DNA of 64,000 nucleotides from the NCBI RefSeq assembly GCF_007655135.1, contig NC_045131.1, positions 16,910,001-16,974,000 on the forward strand, given 5' to 3'. Each line of letters starts with the position of its first letter. The stretch's first letter is position 1. The position numbers and the translations under genes were made by a program. Under the pieces are notes generated by a model. It had not been told where the DNA came from and made no database searches. It saw only the letters and a list, made by a program, of their open reading frames with translations. This document shows positions 47,877 to 57,976 of this stretch, piece by piece. The stretch comes from Punica granatum (lineage: Eukaryota > Streptophyta > Magnoliopsida > Myrtales > Lythraceae).

Positions 47877-49804
47877 GTTAGGATGACAGAACCTCATCAG
47901 CTAGATAAGAAAAGGCTATGCAGATGAACCTACACCTGAACAGGTAGCCCGTTCTTATCCCGTACTATAGTGTTTCTGTCATGCTAACCCTAGGGGTGTC
48001 GCTGAATTGTGAAATGACGATTTTGCCCTTTATTTGAAAATTGTTTTCAGAAAAGGGGAAACATCGTAGTGTGGGCCACCTCGGCCTATAGCCGGTGTCG
48101 ACCAATTCCCTGGATCGTCAAGGGTTGTGCAAGAACCTCGACAAAGCCAAAGAATCGGTCGATCTGCTCGAAAGTGATCTAGAAAGATCTTCTGTATGCT
48201 GACCTGAGTTACTTGGAATAAGGTAAAAACTCAAGTTGAGACATAGAAGCCCTTTTCAGACGTCCATACTACATCGGATCGCGCGCGTTTTAAGTTTTGA
48301 AATTGATAAGTTTGAAAAGGGCACCAATGTCATTTAACAACTCATCGATGTGAGTTATCAGTTAAAGGACAATTCGTGTAAACTTTATTAGTGTGAAGTG
48401 GGTTTAATCATGTGAGCGTCCCGATTAACCCGTTTGTAAAATTAATGCTTAAGGGTTGTGCCGAATACATTAATTATAAAAAAACAATTTGTGCATTGGT
48501 GACCAAGACGGGTCAAGAAAGATCGAGGATGATTCGGTCAAGATAGACCAAACACATCTTCGAGTCCTAATAGGCCCGAAAGGGTCTCCGAATTGTGAAT
48601 CCATGCATATTGCTTAAAAGAGACGTTTCAATGTGATGTTTGTGATGTTATTGAAATTGCGAGTTGCACGAAATTCGAGATCGGATCCAAAACAGGGAGA
48701 GAAAGCCTCATTCAACCCGTATGAGTCCATGAGACTCTCGGCCACTTCTCCTTGGAGAAAGCCGAGAGGTCCCATGGTCTAAATAGGGTTCCACAAGGTT
48801 TCCCCGTCTCGTTTCGAATCATTTCTCACATGCTTAAGCAACAAACACGATAAATGACACGATTAAATGAAAGTCGGTATTGTCATGACTTAAATAACAC
48901 ATTTAAACATGCACAAACATATTATTTAAGGAATCAATAAAATAATACCGACTTCATGCACGTGGGAAAATACGATGAAACTCAGGAATCGAACTTGGAT
49001 CGGGTCAAGAAGATCGTTCCTTACCCAAAATGAGCAAGAGAGCATTCGGTCACCTCCCTTGGAGGGAAACCCGTGAGCTCTTTGCCTTTCCCAGGTTAGG
49101 ATATTCTTCTCGACTACGATCCAAGTGCTTCCTGACATGCTAGCATATAAATCAATGATAAATATGCATGATATAACATGGAAAGTGCATAAAGATAAAA
49201 AATTGGAAATAAAACATGCATAAAACCCTTTATAACTCCATAAACGCAACGTGAATGTAAAAGTCCTAACTCCTCTAAGTTGGGAATGGTCATACATAGT
49301 CCTGAGATGCGGGATGGGACTATTAGAAGTCGGATTGGACCTTTGTTGGGTCGGGTTTGGGCTGTTTTTCATTGAACAGAGCCGAAATGCACAAACAGAC
49401 CCGGCTAGAACACTGAACAGACCCGACTGCCAAAATTCGGGTCGGACGTCACCACGGAAGTTCCCGATGGAATTTTGAGGCAAGGTCAGCGGCTCTGACT
49501 TCTAACTGACCCTCGGAGATGACTGTGGTGGTCGTTTGGTCCTAGAATTATTGGGTCGACCCATACAGCCCTGCAAAGGTCACGGAAAATAGAACACGTC
49601 TGGAATTTTGGACCCGTCTGGCACCAGTCAAGTTGGACATTGCCACGGTGTCTCCCGGTGGAATTTTGAGGCAAAGTCAACAGCTCCTGACTCCTAACTG
49701 ACCCCCGGAGGTGACTGTGGTGGTCGTTTTGTGAAAGAGGTCTTGGATCGACAGAACAGTCAGAAAAATCGACCCGACTGGGCTGTCGGGCTGTTTCTTC
49801 GTGC

Positions 49805-49900
49805 TGGTTAAAACCGACAAGTTTTTCTTAGATTTCTTGACTCCTTGACACCTGGTTAAAACCGACAAGTTTTTCTTAGATTTCTTGACTCCTTGACACC
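49805..49900. repeat. 48-bp tandem duplication private to the L1 5' LTR
   Basis: TGGTTAAAACCGACAAGTTT... to ...CCTTGACACC occurs twice in a row (49805-49852, 49853-49900). The 3' LTR has one copy (about 30660-30710). The duplication therefore arose after insertion, or in the DNA copy of one LTR. Confidence 0.9.
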
Positions 49901-51769
49901 TAGGGTTGTGTGGGGAGGTGTTTGATGGGTTTTGGCAACTCAAACCGACTCGGAAGGCCTTGAAAAGCGGGTTGCCATTTTTTACCCGAGAAGACCATTT
50001 TCTGGGTTTGGTTCTGTGGTGGCTGTTCCGATGGGTTGGAGGCTTCAAACTTAAAATCTAAGCCTGAAAATGGATAGAGGGGGTCGAAAACATGTGGGAT
50101 ATGAAGTTTGGTGAAGTTTGGATTTAAGCCGGGATGATTCCGACTTAAGTCTTTGATGTTCTTGCTTGGTGTTTGCTAAGCCAAAGGGGGCTGCGATTTT
50201 GCTGAGCTCTTGGGGAGCTTTTGCTCGATGAAAATAGCAAGTGTTAATGTAAGAGAAGGTGTCTTGAAGTTGAAGAAGCGTAGGCTATATATATGCAAGC
50301 TAATGATGCAATTAGGCAAACAAAGTGCAATTAAGTAAAGGATCCGAATTTTTTAAGAGAATTAGGCGTTTTTGATTGAATGAAGCATTAATGGATGGGT
50401 TATGTCAATTTGTGGGGCGGCTATTTGTGGGGCGGCTAGGGTAACCCGTGGGCCCCACAGTCTTGAGGGAAGTTCGGGACGAAGTTCGGATCTCGATTGA
50501 TTACGCATTCGAAGCTCGTAGTTCAAATTGAATGTTGAATTGGCGATATGCGTGCTAAAACGATTCCAATGAGCCCAAGATTGTCAATTTTCGTAGAAGA
50601 ATGCCTCGGGTGCATACGAGGCTTGAAAGTTGGTTTTGCCCGTTTCGGGTGACCAGAGCGAAGTTAACCACTTCTGACAGCATATCTTATATCTACATCT
50701 CACGTTGGTCATTTTGACACGAATTGTTAGACAACGTGAACAACTGACCCTTAAGCCAGTAATGCAAATGGGAAGCCGGAGACGTCCTAGGAATTCGAAG
50801 CTGGATTTCTCAGATTGCTTCCTAAGTTGCTTGGGCGCTTCGAAAATCACTGTGATCTCCGTTTGTCCAAATTGGATCTCTAAGGACTTGAAAAGTGTAT
50901 ATGAGACCTTTAAAGCAATGCTCAAGAGGTCTAGACGCGTTGTGCAGTTCAGTCCAACAATTTCACATTAAGCCTTGGAGTGTGTACCACTGTGTAGCGC
51001 GGGCATCCGGCGTCAACTTTATGAATTTCTGTTGAAAACGGACTTTTCTGCTCTTCGGAGGTCACTCGGGAAACTGAAAGAGGTATTGCTGTCTGATTTG
51101 CCCAATTGCGTATGTCCGCTACAGTTTTCTAGGCAATGCATGACTAACTTGGTTTACCGATGTTCTGTCAGACCAGTCTTCGGATAAGATTTTCCGTTGA
51201 AATGTATGTTTGTTCTGTCGTTCGGAAGTCGTTAGAGGACTCTGTACGACTTCTGAAAGACAATTTGAAGCAATGATCATGCTCTACATAATTGTTGGAC
51301 ATGACTGTATCTGACATCGGGCATTAACTTTTCTTGGATGAATCGACATTTTTGGATTTCCACTGAAAAGTTGTCTGTATACAGAAAGTTGTTTTGTATA
51401 GAGCAGATGATTTGCGAAATGCGTTTGAAGACACTTTTCATCTGTTTGACATTGATGTGGATTTTTAAAGTCCAATATTGACTATCTTCCGACGGTCGAG
51501 TGAACTATCGAAAAATAGGACTATCCATGTGGTACAGTGGAAATGCCGGTTTTGGACGTTGTTGAGCTCTTTAGTCACTCTGTTACCCTTTGGTGACCTC
51601 TGGAGTCTTTCTGTCGCATGTATATGTCTTCTGCTCAATTTTGCCGACTTGAGGATGAATAGTGATTTCTTACTCTACCGAGCCATTTTTTGTATTCCTA
51701 CTCAAGTCATGGTCTGGACCATTGCTGATATTATTGTTTGGAATGGTGAGCCAAAATGGGGTGCTGACA

Positions 51770-52757
51770 GCAAATGTGAAGCCGGAGACGTCCTAGGAGT
51801 CAGCAACCAAATTTCTTAGATTGCTTTCTGAATTGCTTGGATGATCCGGAGATCTTTGCAATCTTTGTTTGTTGAGAATAAACCTCGAAGGATTGAAAAA
51901 CTTCATCTGAGACCTAAAAGCACTGTTTTGGGGCCTAGATAGATTGTGCAATTCCATTTGAAGATTTCACATTGAGCCTTAGGATGAGTAGCACTATGTT
52001 GGCCAAGCTTTTGACGTCAAGTTTCTGCCAAAAGGACCTCCGATAATGAATTTCTGTTGAAAACAGGCTTTTATGCTCTTCGGAGGTCATTCGAGAAACT
52101 GAAAGGGATTCTGCAGTCTGATTTGCCCAATTGCGCTTGTCCGCTGTAGTTTTCGAGGCAATGCATGGCTAACTTTGTTTGCCGATATTTCGTCAGACCA
52201 GTCTTCGGTTGTGCATTTCCGTTAAAAGGTATGCTTCTTCTGTCACTCGGGAGTCATTCGAGGAATCTATGTGACTTTCGAGTAGCAATCTGAAGCGATG
52301 TTCATGATCTGTAGAACTGCAGGATATGACTATGTCTGATATCAAGCATTAACTTTTCTCGGATGAACCGGTATTTTTGGACTTCCACAGTAAAGTTGTC
52401 TGTATTTAGATAATTGCTCTGTATAGAGCAGATGATATGCAAAATGTGTTTGAAGACACTTTTCATCTGTTTAGCAGCGTGAGAGATTTTTTGAAGCCCA
52501 ATATTGATTATCTTTTGATGGTCGAGTGAACCAGTAGAAAATAGTGTTGTCGGTGTTGGATTCTTAAAATGCCAGTTTGGATGCTGTTTGGGCCCTTCTA
52601 TCATGTGCTTGAATCATCTGCCTGTTTCTGTTGACTTGAGAATGAATAATAATTTACTGCTCTGTCGAGCCTTCTTACATATTGATGCTCAAGTCGTGGC
52701 CTAAATTGTTGATGATAGACATTGTACGAACTGGTGAGCCAAAATAGGGTGCTGACA
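51770..52757 (-). mobile_element. Outer solo LTR of family L1, 5' portion
   Basis: Continues the LTR broken at 27477. GCAAATGTGAAGCCGGAGAC here matches GCAAATGGGAAGCCTGAGAC at 31621 in the intact 3' LTR. It begins (minus) TGTCAGCACCCTATTTTGG at 52757. Outside lies CTCGG (52758-52762), the partner of CCCGG at 23121-23125. Confidence 0.85.
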
Positions 52758-53838
52758 CTCGGAACATGCCTAACACTAGCCAATAACATCTCACTACAAT
52801 TAAACAAGTTGATTCGCGCTTCACCCATCCCGACAACATTATATGTGTCACCATTAGCCATACAGACTTTTCGACCTTCTATGGACCGATAAGTAGAAAA
52901 CAATGCCTTATCATAGCAAACATGAATAGTGCATCCCAAATTAAGAATCCACGTGATAACTGACGTGCCAGATGTAGTGAAAAATTTGGTACTTGTATTG
53001 CCGGCACTTGTTGCTGTAAGCATATCTTCTCCTTCGTAGTTTTCCTCTACTACTACCGCATTCCCTAAGAAAGCGCCTTGCTTGCTTTTTCGTCTTGGAT
53101 AATCCCTCTTGAGATGGCTTTCCTCGTTATAGTTCCAGCAAATCGACTTTCTGCCCCTTGACTTGCTCCTGCCATGAGACCCCTTCTTGCTCGAGCTACC
53201 CCCTGCTACTCAGCCTTCACCGTTGCCTCCATGGTGCTCCGTCACCTTCTTATGCAACTCCTTCGAGTTCAATGATGCCTTGAAATCTTCCAAGGTGATG
53301 TTTGTTCTACTATATAGCATAGTATCCGCGAAACACTTTTATATCTTCTGGAGATAACATAACAACAATAAAGCCTGATCATCGTCTTCAATCTTGACCT
53401 CAACATTTGCGAGATCCATCAAGACCTGATTAAAGGGGTCCATGTGATCACCAATGGAAGTCCCCGACTCATCTTCAACTGGTACAATCACTGCTTCAAG
53501 TACAGCTTGCTCGTTAGGGACTTTTGCTGCTATAGCGACTCCAGCTTCACCCACACTTTCTATGCCGAGTCTTAATCGTATACCTCCTGTAGAACTTTAT
53601 TTGACAGGCTTAAGTGGATAGCGCTCAAAGCCTTCAACTTCATTGTCTTCTTCTCTTTCGGATGATAGGGTTGCGGCAGCTTCTTCTCTCCTTCTAGTTC
53701 TCTTGCAAGACCATGCTGCACTAACAAAGCCTTCATCTTGATCTTCCATAGCCCGAAGTCATTCGATCCATCAAACTTCCACCTCGAACTTTGCTCCTAG
53801 CATTTTCACCCCCTCCGAGACCGTTGCTTTGATACCAT
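52758..53838 (-). pseudogene. copia-B gag and protease region, defective
   Basis: Minus strand, 5' to 3'. The gag core (53339-53554) reads SIGDHMDPFNQVLMDLANVE followed by KIEDDDQALLLL, a typical copia gag (UBN2-type) segment. A zinc knuckle at about 53098-53145 reads CWNYNEESHLKRDY, so two of the four CCHC ligands are changed (C to Y twice). The protease region reads WILNLGCTIHVC, in which the DSG/DTG catalytic motif is NLG. The gag-pre-integrase segment ends at VRHVP, where the L1 LTR is inserted. Several frameshifts or stops separate these blocks. It cannot give functional Gag or protease. A shorter frame runs on into the LTR (to 52601), a read-through artefact. Confidence 0.85.
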
Positions 53839-54458
53839 TGTTGTGGAAGAAGCCAAATTCGAGGAATTTAGATCGAGAAGAGAGAACAATCAATACCGGG
53901 ATATACGTGGTAAAACCCTCAAGGCGAGAGAAACTTCCATGGACAAAGTAAGAGATTTCACTAGATAGATAAATCGAAAATTACAACAACGAGATCGCAC
54001 TCATGTTTCTCGGCCCCTGTTAGAAGACCCAACCCAAGAAGAGCCTCACCATCTTCTCAGTTCTCACCACTCTCTCAATCTACGAAACCCTAGAGACTCC
54101 AATGGAGTAGACCCGATCATTTCAAAGAAGATTATCTGTGATTCTCACACAACGTGTTATCTTAATACAAGATCCTCTCCTCTTTAAATAGATACAATAC
54201 ATAATATCTCAAAGATATCATAATATAACCCTAGGATATTCCCCACGTGAAATATTCTGAAGATATTAATAGAAATATCTCTAATATCCCCCAGATATAA
54301 TTTCCCTATTTAAAAATTAAGAAATATAACGAAATCTCTATAAAATATGAAATATAATCTCAGGGGAATCTGAGATCTCGCCCCTCTCTTTTTTCGTCCG
54401 ATCTTGCTACTGCTCCGGTCTTCGGGTCTTCGAGTTCTAATATGAGACATACTCAACA
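53839..54458 (-). repeat. copia-B 5' LTR with adjacent PBS
   Basis: 620 bp, TGTTGTGGAAG...ATACTCAACA on the plus strand. Just inside (minus strand, about 53836-53825) is TGGTATCAAAGC, the initiator-tRNA-Met-type primer site of copia elements. Outside is ACCTT, matching ACCCT at the far end of the element. A poly-A-rich run follows at 54470-54494. Confidence 0.88.
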
Positions 54459-54463
54459 ACCTT

Positions 54464-56999
54464 AGCTTAAAAAAAAGAAAAAAAAAAAAAAAGAACCAAG
54501 CCGATTATCGTAATTTCAATAGGCGGAATCTAATGGAAAAGTATTTAAAAAGGAGGATATATGAAATCGCAAAGTTGCTCTGCCTATCTATGGTTTCGTT
54601 GCATAAATAATAAACCTCATGCAAAACGAGTTGTGAGAAGCATTAAATAATCGAAATTAATGTCTAAAAATATGTGTGGAATGAACAACTGGAAAGTAAT
54701 GTCGATAGATGCGTAAATTGGTAACTGGACTGCTACGGATCGTTAGAATGATATTTGATGCATGCACTCTCCTGTAATTGTATTCCTTAATCCATTTAAG
54801 GAGGCTTTTATAGTGGAGGCCTGCACTCTCTAAGCCTGAAAGACATAGACTGATAGATCGTGATCATCGATCAATCCATTGGTCGAACATCCAGGTCTTC
54901 AGTTCAATTAAGCCCCTCCTACAATGTGTTGGCTACTGAAATAAACATGTTGTGTAGTTCTTATCTTAGCATATTTAGTCAAACGAAAAGCAATCAACAT
55001 ACAATTTTAGAACGCTAAACTAATTTCGGTTATGGTCACACGAGTGCTTGACAAATAGTGCATCATATACTTTATTCATAGTCTATAAAGTATGAAGTTT
55101 ACTATAAGAAGGCTCTATCTATAATAGATAGATATGAGAGTACGTCAGAAAAGAATATGGATATATTCTTTTACAAAAGCATGATGGTTATTTTATGAAA
55201 GAAAAAAGTGTTTGACAAAATGCTACAACATATTGTTATTCCTCTCAGTGTGGACATATATGGAGCTGTTCTTCGTATTGATGCAGATCTTTTGTAGGTT
55301 ACTTCATATACTAAAATCTATCGAAAAATATATATTTGCCTCGTTAGCTTAAGCCGCCCCTCTACTGTACGGCCACAAGATCACTTATGCAAAAAAAAAA
55401 AATCCATCGAACACTTGGCGGGCACAAAATGCAGGGACATTGGAGAGGAACAACAATCATTATTAATGAGGACATGAGGCAAATAGAAGAAAATCTTTTC
55501 TGATTAACGGAAGACGACGTACAGCAAAAAAATAGGACTTTGTTGATGTTTGCCACAGCCAATCTAAGCACCAATATGAATGACAGAGAGGACAGAGCAC
55601 TCCTGGCATGAGGAAATTTACCTTGCAAATTCAGTGGGAGTGGATGAATATGAAATATTTGATCGGGTGAACGCAATCGGCACCAATAAGCGATCTTAGC
55701 AGGATGTTCAGGAATAACCAATGCTTGGGTGCGCAAGCGTAATCAACAACACCGAGCATCTGAGAGAGGTGGGGAGATTTGGCAAAACACATATTGTAGA
55801 GTCAACATAAAATGGAAGACAATGAATCACGAAGAGAGAGGTGGAGAAAGGCGAAATAAGAGACGAGCAAAGTGCCAAGTTAAAGGATGGGAGAATGTAC
55901 CAAGCTAGATGCGCATTCCCAGAAAGGTAGAATGTTTGACCCTTTGATGGTGGGTAGGGAATAATGTCGTTTGGCCTAACGCTGGAGAGGGGTGGGCATG
56001 AACATGTAGGCGATATGAGAAAACAATTTAAAGGGTATCAATTTTTTTTAACTGTCTTCTTGAAAGCAAAATGACACAATTTGGTGCTCTATGTGTGAAA
56101 ACACACGAATAAGGTTCATATTATATATAGATATAATGATAGAGTAATAGATATTATAGAAATATAGATATAATGATAGGACATGACTCTTAGTGTTAAA
56201 ATTAATTTATAAATGCAAGCAAGTATCTACTTATGAAAAATATATACCTTTAAACTAATTTTTTTTATATATATAGTAAATAATAAAAATATGTATCTTT
56301 AGGTGTGAAAATGCACATCTTTGAGTTACTCTTTTACTAATCAAGGAACGTAAATAATATAATGAAAATTAAGAATTTTTGTATTGATATGTTGAAAGCC
56401 TAGAAATAGAACTAAAATTAGTCTATACGTTGAATGGTAAGAGTTAGTCTAAATACATTAAATGAATTACACGTTATCGGAAAAAAAATAAATCTAAAGT
56501 TGTCTAAATACATTGAATATTTAAAATTGGTCTAGTTACATTGAATGTGTGCAGCAAGAACTGAAATAAGTCTATACACATTGAAGGGTAAAAACAGAAT
56601 TGTGTAGAAAAGCACCTCAATGAGTTTCGCACTTTTATAATAGTTATATATATATATATATATGTATATGTATAATAGATATAGATTATTGATTATAGAT
56701 AATAAGATCAATTAAAGATAATAATAGTTCTTATTTTATACCTAGGTGTTTATTCTTCAAAAACCCATTAACACTTCAAATCCATTGTCTTAAGATATTA
56801 TATTCATTTAAAATAAGCTAGTTTTCGAAATAATAATTTCTTGATATTATTGTTGCATGTATTCCTACGCCTTTCCAATGACTTATATATAGCCCATGGA
56901 CAAGGCTGCAGAATGTATGGATGGATATATATGTGTGTATGACATGTATATGTGTGCGTGCATGTTTGTGTATATATGTGTATGTGTGTACGAGAGTTT
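54464..56999. other. AT-rich intergenic DNA, no certain gene
   Basis: Most is AT-rich with short frames. At 55360-55960 the composition is more balanced and a 124-codon minus-strand frame (55362-55736) is open, with a CT-rich, leader-like stretch to its right; no domain is recognised. TA runs occur at 56645-56662 and a TG/TATG-rich simple stretch at 56930-56990. Confidence 0.45.
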
Positions 57000-57294
57000 G
57001 GATCGAACTGTTCGATTCAAAGAAGTCAATTAGTCTTATAAGTATTTGAGTTGCACCGGCATTTCCTTTAAGAGTTGGCTGCTAGCACCGTTGATCTAAA
57101 GGACCAGTCAATGAAATCGATGTGGATACTTGTAGAGGCATCATGCTTGGGACGCTCGGTTGACGATTTGAAAAATTCCAGGTACACTTTGTCTACTCCT
57201 AATCTTCTAATAGGTCTTAAGGTCTAGTTTCACAGGTAGGAAATTTTGAATTTCTCCTTCTTCTACTTTTCTGTAGCCCCGTGAAACTAGCAAT

Positions 57295-57306
57295 TGGTAT
57301 CAGAGC
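57295..57306 (+). other. Primer-binding site of copia-C
   Basis: TGGTATCAGAGC, the standard match to the initiator methionine tRNA 3' end, two bases after the presumed LTR end ...CTAGCA at 57292. Confidence 0.9.
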
Positions 57307-57976
57307 CTAGCTAGTTAGAATTTGAGTAGATAGAAGCATGAAATAGGATTTTATGCTTGGTACTTCTGTGATTATACTTGATAGTTGCGGTGCATGACTG
57401 TTAGACCTAGACTAGGTCCTAGTTGTGTTAGTATAATAGTTGTACGTATGGACTATTATGTAATGGTTACGTAATATCATATGGTGAGATCGATTAAATA
57501 TTGATAAAATCCCTCAAAAATATTAAGTCAATAACCTTTCACCGTGTAACCCTCACAAGACCAAGATCGATGAGTGTGTAGACCTTGCCCTTGCAGGATG
57601 CCCCAACTATTCTGGTAAGGCATGGTGTTTACAGTTGGATCGGACTTAACTGAGCAAGCCGGATTAAGAGTTCAGAGGCAAGGAGTTGGAAATCAATCTA
57701 CAAGGTAGATCGAAATAAGGAGTTATTCACCCAACTAATCAAGAGTTGCATGTTATGCAATTGGGAAAAGAGATTTCCTACCTAAATAGCCAGTTCTGGG
57801 AAAATCAACCATCGCTGACTCAGAACTTAGTGAAATATGGATCTTGGACCACTATGAGAATAAGAGTTTCCAAATCAATGGTGAGGGTCATTGACTTGAT
57901 AAAAATAGTTTGAGTAATATTTAATAAAATCCTCATTAAATATTGTTATCTCAGAATACTTATTATGCGTATTTCT
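57307..57976 (+). other. copia-C leader between PBS and gag
   Basis: 670 bp without an ORF or recognised motif; it ends at the gag ATG at 57977. Confidence 0.6.

Larger units (their letters stand above)
27478..51769 (-). mobile_element. Large non-autonomous LTR retrotransposon (LARD-like), family L1, complete but interrupted
   Basis: Reading on the minus strand: 5' LTR 51769-39904 (split by two inserts), PBS 39901-39882, interior 39901-32642, polypurine tract 32655-32642, 3' LTR 32641-27478. Without the inserts the element is about 17.6 kb. Flanks are GCAAATGC (27470-27477) and GCAAATGT (51770-51777), identical in seven bases; the undisturbed sequence reads GCAAATGG at 31621. No gag, protease, RT, RNase H or integrase motif was found in the interior, which instead carries at least five tandem arrays. 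LTR size, PBS type and repeat-rich untranslated DNA recall the Tat/Ogre branch of Ty3/gypsy. Movement would need proteins from another element. Confidence 0.85.
39904..51769 (-). repeat. 5' LTR of the inner L1 element, split by a solo LTR and a hAT element
   Basis: LTR sequence is present at 39904-40628, 45700-46257 and 47877-51769, in all about 5.17 kb. It begins (minus) TGTCAGCACCCCATTTTGG at 51769 and ends TCCATACA at 39904. Compared with the 3' LTR it has a private 48-bp tandem duplication at 49805-49900 and a deletion of about 120 bp near 50400. Confidence 0.85.
21739..54458 (-). mobile_element. Ty1/copia element (copia-B), internally deleted and split by nested insertions
   Basis: LTRs of 652 bp (21739-22390) and 620 bp (53839-54458) both run TGTT...CAACA on the plus strand. 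They are flanked outside by ACCCT and ACCTT, a 5-bp target duplication with one mismatch. A TGGTATCAAAGC primer site lies against the right LTR and a polypurine end, AAGGTGGTGATT, against the left, so the element reads on the minus strand. With the nested LTR family removed, only about 1.8 kb of interior remains (gag plus the start of pol), against about 4-4.5 kb in a full copia. Integrase core, RT and RNase H are missing. The gag-pre-integrase frame reads across the inserted block (HVP on the right, PGLKKN on the left), showing that the two halves belong together. Confidence 0.88.
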
